Shown piece by piece: positions 8,741 to 20,700 of a stretch of 64,000 nucleotides of DNA; positions within the stretch are counted from its first letter, which is position 1, and each line of letters opens with the position of its first letter. Under the pieces are notes generated by a model. The model did no database searches, was not told where the DNA came from, and saw nothing but the letters and a program-made list of their open reading frames with translations. The DNA comes from Ornithinimicrobium sp. CNJ-824 (GTDB taxonomy: Bacteria; Actinomycetota; Actinomycetes; Actinomycetales; Dermatophilaceae), in assembly GCF_001942405.1 (NCBI RefSeq), contig NZ_MKKA01000011.1, forward strand, positions 186,001-250,000. The letters are read 5' to 3'. The position numbers and the translations under genes are program-made.

Positions 8741-9143
8741 TCAGGTCGGCGGCCCCGTCCCTCCCCCGTCCCTCCCCCGCCCCAGCGCGTGCCGCACCGC
8801 CGCCCGCATGGCGGCATACACGCCGCGGCCGGTGCAGGGCCCCGGGGCCACCTCGTCGCAGAAGGCGCGCACGCCGGGCACGTAGCTGCCCGCGGTCCGG
8901 GCCACGAAGTCGCCGTAGCGCTCCATCAGCGCGACCCGCTCCGGCGAGCCGGGGGCCGGCAGGGGGCCGTCGGCGAGGACGACGGACTTAGCGCCGCCGT
9001 AGGGCAGCTCGGCCAGCGCGTGCTTGAGCGTCATCGCCCTGGCCACCCGCCGGGCCTCCGCGAGACGGCGGCCCGCAGCCCCACCCGCTCGTCCCGGCAG
9101 GTGATCACCTGCTCGACGTCGAAGAGCTCGGGCAGGTCGTCCT
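8741..9143 (-). pseudogene. Decayed Leu/Val/Glu-type amino acid dehydrogenase
   Basis: Pieces of an ELFV dehydrogenase N-terminal domain remain, in order: PELFDVEQVITCRDERVGLR (start of the family), then in another frame [20 protein letters not shown] with the conserved Gly-Gly and catalytic Lys region, then [13 protein letters not shown], then [13 protein letters not shown]. Compared with the family, about 25 residues are missing between the first two pieces and about 15-20 before the last. The whole NAD-binding half is absent. A stop interrupts the first frame. Two internal deletions plus truncation make this a true pseudogene rather than a one-base error. Confidence 0.7.
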
Positions 9144-9179
9144 CGGGGGACCCTGGCGCATGGCGCCAGGGTGCCCCCG
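9144..9179 (-). terminator. Long hairpin terminator of rho
   Basis: A perfect nine-base stem (9151-9159 with 9163-9171) closes on the three-base loop ATG. It is extended by an A-T pair, one bulged G and six more G-C pairs out to 9144/9179. It starts just nine bases past the rho stop, on the 3' side of rho, and separates rho from the pseudogene remnants. Confidence 0.75.
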
Positions 9180-9187
9180 CATACCGC

Positions 9188-11179
9188 TCAGTCCTCGTCG
9201 TCCAGCCGGACCGAGGACGTCTGCTGGACCTGGGTGAGGAACTCGTAGTTGTGCTTGGTTCGGCGGAGACGGTCGAGCAGCAGCTCGATGCCCTGCTGCT
9301 GGTCGAGCGCTGAGAGCACCCGGCGCAGCTTCCACATGATCTTCAGCTCCTCGCCGCCCATGAGGATCTCCTCGCGGCGGGTGCCGGAGGCGTTCACGTC
9401 CACCGCGGGGAAGGTGCGCCGGTCGGCCAGGTGGCGCGAGAGCCGCAGCTCCATGTTGCCGGTGCCCTTGAACTCCTCGAAGATCACCTCGTCCATCTTC
9501 GAGCCGGTCTCGACCAGCGCGGTCGCCAGGATCGTCAGCGAGCCGCCGTTCTCGATGTTGCGGGCCGCGCCGAAGAACTTCTTCGGCGGGTACAGCGCCG
9601 AGGAGTCGACGCCGCCGGACAGGATCCGGCCCGAGGCCGGGGCCGACAGGTTGTAGGCGCGGCCCAGCCGGGTGATGCCGTCGAGCAGGACCACGACGTC
9701 CTGGCCCAGCTCGACCAGGCGCTTGGCCCGCTCGATGGCCAGCTCGGCGACCGTGGTGTGGTCCACGGCCGGCCGGTCGAAGGTGGAGGCGATGACCTCG
9801 CCCTGCACGGTCCGCTCGAAGTCGGTGACCTCCTCCGGCCGCTCGTCCACCAGGACGATCATGAGGTGGACCTCGGGGTTGTTCTGGCTGATGGCGTTGG
9901 CGATCGCCTGCATGATCATCGTCTTGCCCGCCTTGGGCGGGGAGACGATGAGCCCGCGCTGGCCCTTGCCGATCGGCGCGACCAGGTCGATGACCCGGGT
10001 GGTCAGGTTCTTCTGGTCGGTCTCCAGGCGCAGCCGCTCCTGCGGGTAGAGCGGGGTCAGCCGGCTGAACTCGGGCCGCTGCCGGGCCTGCTCGGGGCTC
10101 TGACCGTTGATCGAGTCCAGCCGCACGAGCGCGGCGAACTTGCCACGGTCACGCTTGTTGCCGGTCGAGGAGACGGTCTGGGTGTGGTCCTGCCCGTCCT
10201 GCGGGGCCTTGATCGCGCCGGTGACGGCGTCGCCCTTGCGCAGGCCGTACTTGCGGACCATGCCCAGCGGGACGTAGATGTCCGTCGGCCCGGGCAGGTA
10301 GCCGGTCGTGCGGATGAAGGCGTAGCTGTCCAGCAGGTCGAGCACGCCACCGACGGGGACGAGCACGTCCTCCTCGGAGTAGCTCTCCTCGACGTCCCGC
10401 TGGCCCCCGGCCTGACCGCCCTGGCGCTGGTCCTCGCCCCCGGGGCCGCGCCCGCGCTTGCGGTCCCGGCTGCGCTGGCGGTTGCGCCGCCGGCGGCCAC
10501 GGCCGTCGTCGTCGTCCTCCCCGCCCTGGCGCTGGTCGCCCTGACGCTGGCCGCCCCCCTGCTGGGAGCGGTCGCCGCCGTTCTGGTCGCCGCCGTCCTG
10601 TCCGCGGCCGTCCCGTCGCTGGTGCTGCTCGTCGCGGCGGTCCTGGCGCTCGTCGCGGCGCTGGTCGCCCTGACGCGCCGGCTGGTCGTCCTGCCCCTCC
10701 TGAGCGGGCTGCCGGTCCTGGCGCTCCTGGTCCCGGCGCTCCTGGTCCTGGCGGTTCTCCCCGCCCGAGCCCTCGCGCTCGTCGACGCGCGGCGCTCCGG
10801 CCGAGGAACCGGCACGACGGGTGCGGCGGGTGCGCCCGCCCTCCCGCTGGGCCTGGGCCCGGTCCAGGACGGCGTCGAGGGCGACCGCCGGCCCGCCCTT
10901 GTCGTCGGCACCCTCGCCGGAGGACCCCTCCTCGCGGGCGAGCTGCTCCGCCTGCGCGGGCTGCTCCTTGCGGGGGGTCTGCGCCGGGCGTCCGCCGCCG
11001 TCGCCGGTGCGGACGTCGCCACCGCCGCGGCGCTCGCGGATGGCGGAGACGAGGTCGGCCTTGCGCATCTTGGCGTCGACGGCGATGCCCATGCTCGAGG
11101 CGAGCTGCTGCAGCTCGGCCAGTCGGAGGGTGCTGAGCGCACCGGTCCTGGTCGTGGCAGCCTGACTGATGTCGGTCAC
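9188..11179 (-). CDS. rho: Transcription termination factor Rho
   Basis: Hexameric RNA-dependent ATPase that ends transcription of untranslated RNA; 663 aa against ~420 in E. coli. Residues ~10-50 form the N-terminal Rho domain ([18 protein letters not shown]). Residues ~55-275 are an insert very rich in Arg, Asp, Gln and Gly with a highly basic end ([20 protein letters not shown]). The RNA-binding CSD follows ([20 protein letters not shown]), then the motor with Walker [10 protein letters not shown] and Walker [17 protein letters not shown]. The GTG at 11179 is chosen because GGAAGGA lies seven bases upstream; the frame is open further up without family sequence. Confidence 0.96.
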   Translation of the reverse strand: MTDISQAATTRTGALSTLRLAELQQLASSMGIAVDAKMRKADLVSAIRERRGGGDVRTGDGGGRPAQTPRKEQPAQAEQLAREEGSSGEGADDKGGPAVALDAVLDRAQAQREGGRTRRTRRAGSSAGAPRVDEREGSGGENRQDQERRDQERQDRQPAQEGQDDQPARQGDQRRDERQDRRDEQHQRRDGRGQDGGDQNGGDRSQQGGGQRQGDQRQGGEDDDDGRGRRRRNRQRSRDRKRGRGPGGEDQRQGGQAGGQRDVEESYSEEDVLVPVGGVLDLLDSYAFIRTTGYLPGPTDIYVPLGMVRKYGLRKGDAVTGAIKAPQDGQDHTQTVSSTGNKRDRGKFAALVRLDSINGQSPEQARQRPEFSRLTPLYPQERLRLETDQKNLTTRVIDLVAPIGKGQRGLIVSPPKAGKTMIMQAIANAISQNNPEVHLMIVLVDERPEEVTDFERTVQGEVIASTFDRPAVDHTTVAELAIERAKRLVELGQDVVVLLDGITRLGRAYNLSAPASGRILSGGVDSSALYPPKKFFGAARNIENGGSLTILATALVETGSKMDEVIFEEFKGTGNMELRLSRHLADRRTFPAVDVNASGTRREEILMGGEELKIMWKLRRVLSALDQQQGIELLLDRLRRTKHNYEFLTQVQQTSSVRLDDED

Positions 11180-11395
11180 GTACTGTCCTTCCCCCTCGGC
11201 CCGGGCTGCGCCGGACATGGGGTCCTGGGGTGTGGTCCGACGCGGACGGCGCCGGACGGGGACGTGCCACGGACGCGAGCCGGATCGTCGGTCGGGCGAC
11301 CGGACGTCGATGGACGTCGGTCCGTGGATGGATGTTCCGGAGCTCGACCTGGACCGGCCGGACCGCTCACGGAATGGCCCCAACATAACACGGCG
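11180..11395. other. Intergenic stretch between hom and rho
   Basis: A gap of about 216 bases with no supported ORF. It would contain the promoter and leader of rho. A TATGTT hexamer on the minus strand near 11386 fits a -10 element, but no -35 is convincing. No ACT-domain sequence that could belong to the truncated homoserine dehydrogenase is visible here in any frame. I see no strong hairpin. Confidence 0.4.
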
Positions 11396-12378
11396 TCAGC
11401 CCCGGCGGACCACCCGCACGATGTCGCCCAGGACCGCCGAGGCGGTCTCGTCGCCGCCGGCGCCGGCCCCCTGCAGCCGCAGCGTCCCGGCGCTCTCGGC
11501 CTCGATGATCAGCACGTTCGCGCTCTCCCGGGCCTGGGCCAGCGGGTCGTCCTGCGGCAGGGCCACCGGCCGGACGGCGACCTCGACCCGTCGGTGCCCC
11601 GCGGACCCGCGGCACCAGGCGGAGGCGACCAGCTTGATCACGGTCCCCGCCCCCGCGGCCTGCCGGAAGTCCTCGTCGGTCAGGTCGGCGATGCCGCGCC
11701 GCTGGACGTCCTCGAGCGTGACCGGCACGCCCCAGGCCGCGCGGGCCAGGATGACGATCTTGGCCGCGGCGTCCAGGCCCTCGAGGTCCTCGGTCGGGTC
11801 CGCCTCCAGGTAGCCCAGCTCACCGGCCTGACGCACGGCCTCCTCGAAGGGCACCCCGCGACGGGCGACGAGGTCGAGCACGAAGTTCGTCGACCCGTTG
11901 ACGACGCCGGAGATCGCCGTGACGACGTCCCCGGCGAGAGCCTCCCTGACCACGGACAGGACCGGGACCGCGGCGACCACGGCGCCCTCGTACTCCAGCG
12001 ACGTGCCGTGCTCGTCGGCGAGGGCGTGCAGCGCGGGGCCGTGCTGGGCGATCAGCTGCTTGTTGGCGGTCACGACCGGCACGCCGCGCCGCAGGGCCCG
12101 CTCGACGAGGGCGCGGGCGGGCTGGATGCCCCCCATGACCTCCACCACCACGTCGGCCCGGTCGACGAGCGTCTCGGCGTCGTCGGTGATGAGCGAGGGG
12201 TCGATCCCCTCCCGGGGCCGGGCGGTGTCCCGCACGGCGACGCCGGCGAGCTCGAACCGGCGACCGGTCCGTCTCTCGTAGAGGTCCGCGCGCCGACGAG
12301 GCGGCGGGCGACCGCGGCACCGACGGTGCCGGCTCCGAGCAGGGCGATCCGGACGGGGGGTGCGGTCATGTCGGTCAC
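11396..12378 (-). CDS. hom: Homoserine dehydrogenase lacking the ACT domain (frameshifted)
   Basis: NAD(P)-dependent reduction of aspartate semialdehyde to homoserine, the branch to threonine and methionine. The nucleotide-binding motif is [16 protein letters not shown]; the catalytic core includes [25 protein letters not shown] and [20 protein letters not shown] frameshift near 12290 joins the N-terminal ~28 residues to the rest; adding one base gives 327 aa. The protein stops after [10 protein letters not shown], just where actinobacterial enzymes of ~430 aa enter the C-terminal ACT domain that senses threonine. The GTG start overlaps the argS stop by four bases. thrC and thrB, which normally follow, are absent. 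Confidence 0.88.
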
Positions 12379-14039
12379 ATCCGTTCCGGGGCCGAGACGC
12401 CGAGCAGGGCCAGCCCGTTCGCAAGCACCTGCCGGGTGGCGTCGTTGAGCCACAGCCGGCTCCGGTGCAGGTCGGTGATCTCCTCGTCCGCGTCCACCGG
12501 TCGGACCCGGCACTCGTCGTACCACTTGTGGAACCGGCCGGCCAGCTCCTCGAGGTAGCGGGCCACCCGGTGGGGCTCCCGCAGCTGGGCCGCCTGGGCC
12601 AGCACCCGGGGGTAGTCCCCGAGCACGGCGAGGAGGGCGGCCTCGGTCTCGTGGCCGAGCAGCGAGGGGTCGAAGCCGTCCTCCCGGCGCACCCCGTCCT
12701 CGACGGCCAGCCGGGCCACGTTGCAGGTGCGCGCGTGAGCGTACTGGACGTAGTAGACCGGGTTCTCCGTGCTGCGGCGGGTGAGCAGGTCCAGGTCGAT
12801 GTCGATGTTGCTGTCGGCCGAGGACCGGGTCAGGGCGTAGCGGGCCGCGTCCACGCCGACCGCCGAGACCAGGTCCTCCAGGACGACAACGGTCCCGGCC
12901 CGCTTGGACATCCGCACCGGCTGCCCGTCCTTGACGAGGTTGACCATCTGTCCGATGAGGATCTCCAGGTTGGTCCCCGGCTCGTCCCCGAAGGCGGCGC
13001 ACATCGCCATCATCCGGCTGACGTAGCCGTGGTGGTCGGCGCCGAGCATGATGATCGCCCGGTCGAAGCCACGCTCGCGCTTGTCGAGGTAGTAGGCCAG
13101 GTCGCCGGCGATGTAGGCCGGCTGCCCGTCGCTCTTGAGCACGACCCGGTCCTTGTCGTCCCCGTAGTCGGTGGTCCGCAGCCACAGGGCGTCGTCCTTC
13201 TCGTACATCACGCCCAGCTCGGTGAGCCGGTCGACCGCACGGCGGACCGCCCCGGACTCGTGGACGGAGTTCTCGTGGAAGTAGACGTCGAAATCGACGC
13301 CGAACTCGTGCAGGGAGGCCTTGATCTCCTCGAACATCAGGGCCACGCCGACCGCCCGGAACCGCTCCTGCGCCTCCTCGTCGGGCAGGTCGAGCGCGTC
13401 CGGCTCGACCTCCAGGACCCGCCGGGCGATGTCGCTGACGTAGGCGCCGGCGTAGCCGTCCACGGGGGCCGGCCGCCCCTGGGCGGCGGCCAGCAGCGAC
13501 CGGGCGAACCGGTCGATCTGGGCGCCGTGGTCGTTGAAGTAGTACTCCCGCACCACGTCGGCACCCGAGGCCTGCAGGACCCGGGCCAGGGCGTCGCCCA
13601 CGGCGGCCCACCGGGTGCCGCCCAGGTGGATCGGGCCGGTCGGGTTGGCCGAGACGAACTCCAGGTTGATCCGCTCACCCGCCATGGCCTCGCCCCGGCC
13701 GTACGCGGCTCCCGCCTCGACGATCGTCCGGGCCAGCTCCCCTGCGCTGGCGGCGTCGACGGTGATGTTGAGGAAGCCGGGGCCGGCGACGTCCACCCGG
13801 GCCACGCCGGGCACCTCCGCGAGGGCACCCGCGAGCTGCTCGGCCAGCTGCCGGGGCGGCATCCCCGCCTGCTTGGCCAGCTGGAGAGCCACGTTGGAGG
13901 CCCAGTCGCCGTGCTCACGGGTGCGGGGCCGTTCGACGCGGACGGCCGACCGCTCGGGGACGGCGACGGACAGGTCCCCGCGGGCGACGGCCTCGGACAG
14001 GACGGCGTGGATGGCGTCGGCGAGCTGGTCTGGGGTCAC
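12375..14039 (-). CDS. argS: Arginyl-tRNA synthetase
   Basis: Class I aminoacyl-tRNA synthetase, 554 aa. It has the N-terminal Add1 domain (residues ~1-90), the HIGH-like motif as HLGG in [13 protein letters not shown], the KMSKS-like motif [11 protein letters not shown] and a C-terminal DALR anticodon-binding domain. A GTG start ([10 protein letters not shown]) is taken; the frame is open upstream but without family sequence, and the ribosome binding site is weak. It is first in a minus-strand run with hom coupled by a GTGA overlap, the mycobacterial arrangement minus lysA. A tRNA-Arg gene lies divergently 138 bases away. Confidence 0.95.
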   Translation of the reverse strand: MTPDQLADAIHAVLSEAVARGDLSVAVPERSAVRVERPRTREHGDWASNVALQLAKQAGMPPRQLAEQLAGALAEVPGVARVDVAGPGFLNITVDAASAGELARTIVEAGAAYGRGEAMAGERINLEFVSANPTGPIHLGGTRWAAVGDALARVLQASGADVVREYYFNDHGAQIDRFARSLLAAAQGRPAPVDGYAGAYVSDIARRVLEVEPDALDLPDEEAQERFRAVGVALMFEEIKASLHEFGVDFDVYFHENSVHESGAVRRAVDRLTELGVMYEKDDALWLRTTDYGDDKDRVVLKSDGQPAYIAGDLAYYLDKRERGFDRAIIMLGADHHGYVSRMMAMCAAFGDEPGTNLEILIGQMVNLVKDGQPVRMSKRAGTVVVLEDLVSAVGVDAARYALTRSSADSNIDIDLDLLTRRSTENPVYYVQYAHARTCNVARLAVEDGVRREDGFDPSLLGHETEAALLAVLGDYPRVLAQAAQLREPHRVARYLEELAGRFHKWYDECRVRPVDADEEITDLHRSRLWLNDATRQVLANGLALLGVSAPERM

Positions 14040-14135
14040 CCCCGTGAGTCTAGTGGTGGCCACCGGCCCTCCCGGACGGCGCCGCAAGGCCCCCGTGGAC
14101 GGCTCCCGGCCGTCCTCCGGCGGCCGCACGCGCGG

Positions 14136-14165
14136 TTCGGAGCAGCACCCGGTGCCTGCTACAGT
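14136..14165 (+). promoter_or_regulatory. Promoter of tRNA-Arg
   Basis: A -35-like TTCGGA (14136-14141) and a -10 TACAGT (14160-14165) are separated by 18 bases, placing transcription start about five bases before the mature tRNA 5' end at 14177. Confidence 0.55.
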
Positions 14166-14176
14166 TTCTCGTCGTT

Positions 14177-14248
14177 GCCCCCGTAGCTCAGGGGATAGAG
14201 CACCGCCCTCCGGAGGCGGGAGCGCAGGTTCGAATCCTGCCGGGGGCG
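14177..14248 (+). tRNA. tRNA-Arg (anticodon CCG)
   Basis: A full cloverleaf is readable: acceptor stem GCCCCCG pairing with CGGGGGC, D arm GCTC/GAGC, anticodon stem CCGCC/GGCGG with loop CTCCGGA giving anticodon CCG, and T arm GCAGG-TTCGAAT-CCTGC. The discriminator is G and the 3' CCA is not encoded. It decodes the CGG arginine codon. Confidence 0.96.
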
Positions 14249-14286
14249 CAACACTCTTTCCCGCACCTGCCCGTAGCGTGGCGTCC

Positions 14287-15713
14287 GTGGACACGGCATA
14301 CCCCTTCGTCGACGGTGCGGAGCTGCGCACCGCGCGGACTATCCCAACCTCGACCCCGCCACCGGCCGCCCCCTGGGCGACGTGGGCCGGGGAGGCGCCG
14401 AGGAGGTCGACGCCGCGGTCCTGGCTGCCGCGACGGCCCAGCCTGCCTGGGCGGGCAGCACCCCCGAGCAGCGTGGCCGGGTGCTCACCCGCGTGGGCGA
14501 CCTGGTCGACCGCGACCGGGAGCGCCTGGCCCGGCTGGAGTCCGAGGACACCGGCAAGCCGCTGTCCCAGGCACGCACCGACGCCACGGTGGCGGCGCGG
14601 TACTTCCGCTTCTACGGGCACGTGGTCGACGCCTACCGCGGCAGCCAGATCCCCCTCGGTCCCGACGTGCACGCCTACACGGTGCGCGAGCCCTACGGCA
14701 TCGTCGGGAGCATCGTGGCCTGGAACTACCCGCTCCAGCTGGCCTCCCGCGCCCTCGCCGCGGCCACCGCGGTGGGCAACGCCGTCGTGCTCAAGCCCGC
14801 GGACGAGACCCCGCGGACCGCGCTGGCGCTGGCCCGGCTGTGCACCGAGGCCGGGATGCCGCCGGGCGTGGTCGGCGTGGTCACCGGCCTGGGCGCGGAG
14901 GCGGGCGCCGCCCTCGCCGCCCACCCGCTCGTGGCGCACCTGGGGTTCGTGGGGTCCACCGAGACCGGCCGGCTCGTCGCCCACGCCGCCGCGGACCGGG
15001 TCGTGCCCACCGTGCTGGAGCTGGGCGGCAAGTCCGCCCACGTCGTCCTCGCCGACGCGGACCTGGACCGGGCCGCGGAGGTCGTCACCCGTTCGCTCCT
15101 GCAGAACGCCGGTCAGACCTGCTCGGCCGGCAGCCGCCTCGTCGTGCACGAGTCGGTCCGCGAGCCGCTCGTGGACCGCCTCGTCGAACGCTTCACCGCC
15201 ACGACCCTGGGGCCCGGCCTGGAGGACCCCGACCTCGGCCCGCTCGTCTCGCCGCGGCAGCAGGAGCGGGTGCGGGGGTATGTGGAGGGCGCGGCCTCAG
15301 GCGTGCTGCGGGTCGGTGGCGGCCCGCCGCAGGACGACCGGCTCGGCGACGGCTCCTACTGGCTGCCCACCCTCCTCGACGGGGTGGACCCGGACGACCC
15401 GGTCGCCCGCGAGGAGGTCTTCGGACCCGTCCTGGTCACCCATCCCTTCGTCGACGAGGAGGAGGCGGTGGCGCTGGCCAACGGGACCGACTACGGACTG
15501 CTCGCGGCCGTGTGGACGCGGGACGTCGCCCGGGCCCACCGGATGGCCTCCGCCCTGGAGGCGGGGCAGGTCTTCGTCAACGGCTACGGCGCCGGCGGCG
15601 GCGTCGAGCTGCCCTTCGGCGGGGTGGGCCGGTCCGGCCACGGCCGGGAGAAGGGGCTGGCCGCCCTCGACGCGCTGACCCGGGTCAAGACCGTCGTCGT
15701 CCGGCTGGACTGA
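14287..15713 (+). CDS. Aldehyde dehydrogenase family protein (frameshifted)
   Basis: NAD(P)-dependent oxidation of an aldehyde to its acid; ~475 aa after restoring one base near 14337, where the N-terminal [11 protein letters not shown] changes frame to [15 protein letters not shown]. Cofactor and catalytic motifs are [17 protein letters not shown], the catalytic glutamate in LELGGKSAH and the catalytic cysteine in [11 protein letters not shown], with EVFGPVL and [17 protein letters not shown] near the end. It most resembles betaine-aldehyde or gamma-aminobutyraldehyde dehydrogenases, but the substrate cannot be fixed. The start is GTG 14287 or the in-frame GTG at 14278. It follows tRNA-Arg and precedes an ABC transporter. 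Confidence 0.88.
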
Positions 15714-15787
15714 TCCCCCCACGGTCGGAGACGGGCTCCGTCCTGCGGCCGATGTCCCGCCGCCCGCCCGGGTGCTTGACTGTCCGC

Positions 15788-16772
<985 letters not shown>

Positions 16773-16776
<4 letters not shown>

Positions 16777-17606
16777 CCGCTCTCGTGCGCTCCGAGCTCA
16801 TCAAGGCGTTCAGCACCCGGACGGCCTGGGCGATGCCGTTGGCGATGTTCCTCGTCACGGCGCTCTTCACCGCGATCGGCGGCTTCTTCCTCGTCTACGC
16901 CGAGCTCCCGGTGGCAGGCACCACGATCCGGGCCCGGGACACGATGGACGAGGCGGTGCTGGTCCGGATGGTCTACACCGGAGCGGTGCAGATGGGGTAT
17001 CTGCTCACCCTGGTGCTGGGCATCCTGGCCATGGGGTCGGAGTACCGCCACCGCACCCTCACCGCGACCCTCCAGGCGGTGCCCCGTCGGGGACGGATGA
17101 TCGTCGGCAAGGTCCTGGGGCTCGTGGTGGTCGTCCTCGTCAACGGGCTGGCGCACGTCACCGCGGCGCTGCTGGCCGGAGGGGCGGTGCTGCTCTCGGC
17201 CGACCTGTCGGTCGCCCCGGACCCCGGCGACCTGGTCCTGACCATGCTGCGGCTGCTGCTGGTCCTCGTGCTGTGGGGCCTCATCGGGTTCGGGCTCGGT
17301 GTGCTGATCCCCAACCAGGTGGTCGCTCTCTTCGTGGGCGTGGCCTTCGCCTTCATCGTCGAGCCGCTGCTGGGGTTCGGGATCACCTTCTGGGACGCGG
17401 TGGCCGACGCCGCCCGGTTCTTCCCGAGCCAGGCGACGATGAGCACGCTGAACATCTTCGACGGTGCCGACGCCGCGACCACCCAGGCCCTCGGCGGTGC
17501 CGAGAACCCGCTCGCCTGGTGGGCCGGTGCGCTCGTGCTGCTGGCCTACGCGGCGCTCATGACGGCCGTCGGCTGGCTGCTGACCGCCCGGCGCGACGTG
17601 GCCTGA
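16773..17606 (+). CDS. ABC-2 type transporter permease
   Basis: 277-aa membrane partner of the preceding ATPase, with six hydrophobic segments (for instance near residues 16-40, 68-90, 110-135, 145-170, 175-200 and 245-270). The N-terminal [16 protein letters not shown] is typical of ABC-2 permeases. The GTG start overlaps the upstream stop by four bases. Nothing in the sequence shows what is exported. Confidence 0.85.
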
Positions 17607-17639
17607 GGGGCGGCTCCTCCTCGTCGACCCGCGCGGCCC

Positions 17640-17656
17640 CCCGGACGGCGTCCGGG
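17640..17656 (+). terminator. Hairpin after the ABC transporter genes
   Basis: CCCGGAC-GGC-GTCCGGG forms a perfect seven-base stem 34 bases after the permease stop, with further G-C pairing possible around a bulge. It precedes the kgd promoter region, where TAGGCT near 17670 could be a -10 element. Confidence 0.5.
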
Positions 17657-17742
17657 CCGGTGAACGGGCTAGGCTGTCCCTCAGCCGTGCACTGTTTCGC
17701 ACACGCGTTGCACCCCCGGATGTGAGAAGAGGCGCAAACCCC

Positions 17743-20700
17743 GTGGCCAACCCCCCGAGCAGCGACACCACCCTCGCCGACTTCGGAGCCAACGAGTGGC
17801 TCGTCGAGGAGAAGCGGGAGCAGTTCGACCAGGACCCGGGGTCGGTCGACCCGGCCTGGCGACGATACTTCGAAGGCCAGGACGAGCAGGGCGGGAACGG
17901 GGCCGCGGGGGCGACCGGGTCGGGCGGTTCCGCCGCCCCGTCCGGTGACACCTCCTCCCCGGCCGGTGACACCTCCTCCCCGGCCGGCAACGGGCCGAAG
18001 GTCGCCAAGGCACCGCCCCGGGCGTCCTCCTCCGGCGGGGGCTCCGGCAACGGGTCCTCCTCCGGCGCCCAGGCCCGGAAGGCCCCGGCGAAGGACTCCG
18101 GGCAGAAGTCCGCCCCGGCGAAGGAGTCCGGGCCGAAGGGCGGCTCGAAGGACGCCGCTCCGACGAAGCCCCGGACCTCCGGCAAGAGCGGCGGCACGAG
18201 CTCGGCCGAGCAGTCGACGGCGGGCACGGCCGGCACCCGGGCGGCCGAGAAGCCGGTGGGGAACGCCAAGAAGTCGGGCGGCTCGGAGCCCCGCGTCTCG
18301 CGGGACGCCCCGGCCCCGACGAAGAAGGGGCCGCAGAGCGACGTCACCGCGACCCCCCTGCGGGGCGCCGTCGCCCGCGTCGTCTCCAACATGGAGAGCT
18401 CGCTGGAGGTGCCGACCGCCACGAGCGCGCGCAACCTGCCGGCCAAGCTGCTCATCGACAACCGGGTCGTCATCAACAACCACCTGGCCCGCTCGCGCGG
18501 CGGCAAGGTCTCCTTCACCCACATCATCGGCTTCGCGATGGTGAAGGCCCTCCAGGCGATGCCGCAGATGAACAACGGCTTCACCACCCAGGACGGCAAG
18601 CCGGTCCTGCTCGAGCCGGCCCACATCAACCTCGGCCTGGCCATCGACGTGCCCAAGCCCGACGGCAGCCGCCAGCTCCTGGTGCCCAGCATCAAGAGCG
18701 CCGAGGAGATGACCTTCTACGAGTTCTGGTCCGCCTACGAGAAGGTCGTGCGCAGGCCCGGGACAACAAGCTGACCGTCGCCGACTTCCAGGGCACGACG
18801 ATCAGCCTGACCAACCCCGGTGGCATCGGGACGCTGCACTCGGTGCCGCGGCTGATGAAGGGCCAGGGCGCCATCATCGGCGTGGGCTCGCTGGACTACC
18901 CGGCCGAGTGGCAGGGCGCAGCGCCGGAGCGGATCGCGGCCAACGGCGTGAGCAAGATCCTCACGCTGACCTCGACCTACGACCACCGCATCATCCAGGG
19001 TGCGCAGTCGGGCGAGTTCCTCAAGATCATGCACGAGCTGCTGCTGGGCAAGGACGACTTCTACGACGAGATCTTCACCTCGCTGCGCATCCCCTACGAG
19101 CCCATCCGCTGGGCCCCGGACATCGCGGCCACGCACGACGACGACATCTCCAAGGCCAGCCGCATCCAGGAGCTCATCCACGCCTACCGGGTCCGGGGCC
19201 ACCTCATGGCCGACACCGACCCCTTGGAGTACGTCCAGCGGCGCCACCCCGACCTGGCGATCGAGAACCACGGCCTGACCCTGTGGGACCTCGACCGCGA
19301 CGTGCCCACCGGCGGCTTCGGCGGCAAGCCGCGGCTGACCCTGCGCAAGATCCTGGGCATCCTGCGCGACTCCTACTGCCGCACCGTCGGCGTGGAGTAC
19401 ATGCACATCCAGGACCCGGAGGAGCGGGCCTGGTTCCAGGAGAAGCTCGAGGTGCCGTTCGAGAAGCCGGCGCCGGCCGAGCAGCTGCGGATCCTGCGCC
19501 GGCTCAACGCGGCGGAGGCCTTCGAGACCTTCCTGCAGACCAAGTTCGTCGGCCAGAAGCGGTTCAGCCTCGAGGGTGGCGAGGCCGTCATCGCGCTGCT
19601 GGACAAGGTCCTCAGCCGGGCCGCCCAGGACGGGCTGGACGAGGTGACGATGGGTATGCCGCACCGCGGCCGGCTCAACGTGCTCGCCAACCTCGCGGGC
19701 AAGTCCTACGGCCAGATCTTCCGCGAGTTCGAGGGCAAGTCCACCCCGGGGTCGGTCCAGGGGTCCGGCGACGTGAAGTATCACCTGGGCACCGAGGGCG
19801 AGTTCCACGACGAGCAGGGCAACTCCACCAAGGTCTACCTGGCCGCCAACCCCTCGCACCTGGAGGCGGTCAACCCCGTGCTCGAGGGCATCACCCGGGC
19901 CAAGCAGGACCGGCTGGAGCTGGAGACCGGCACCGACGACTACGGCGTGCTGCCGGTCCTGCTCCACGGCGACGCCGCCTTCGCCGGGCAGGGGGTCGTG
20001 CTGGAGACGCTGCAGATGTCGCAGCTGCCCGGGTACCGCACCGGCGGGACCATCCACGTGGTCATCAACAACCAGGTGGGCTTCACCACCGCTCCCCACC
20101 ACTCCCGGTCGGCGGTCTACTGCACCGACGTGGCGCGGACGGTCCAGGCTCCGATCTTCCACGTCAACGGGGACGACCCGGAGGCGGTCGTGCGGGTGGC
20201 CGAGCTGGCCTACGAGTACCGCCAGAAGTTCCACAAGGACGTCGCCATCGACATGGTCTGCTACCGGCGCCGTGGTCACAACGAGGGGGACGACCCGTCG
20301 ATGACCCAGCCGCTGATGTACGACCTCATCGAGGCCAAGCGCTCCGTCCGCAAGCTCTACACCGAGTCCCTCATGGGTCGTGGCGACATCAGCGTCGAGG
20401 ACGCCGAGGAGGCGCTGCGCGACTACCAGAAGCAGCTCGAGCACGTCTTCACCGAGACCCGGGCCGCGCTCAAGGGCGAGGGTGACGGCACCCACGGCCT
20501 GGAGCGGCCGCAGGCCCAGGACGAGGGCGACATGGCGACCCGGCAGCGGCCGACCGCGATCAGCGAGGAGATGCTGCACCGGATCGGCGATGCCTTCGCC
20601 CAGACCCCGGAGGGCTTCACCGTCCACCCCAAGCTGGGCAAGCTGCTCGAGACCCGCCGGGACATGGCCCACGAGGGCGGGATCGACTGGGCGATGGGCG

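Noticed and set aside
9431-12448. A 1005-codon open frame on the plus strand opposite rho and hom
   Set aside because: It is the complementary shadow of high-GC coding DNA; rho and hom motifs on the minus strand account for the region, and the long frame has no recognisable domain.
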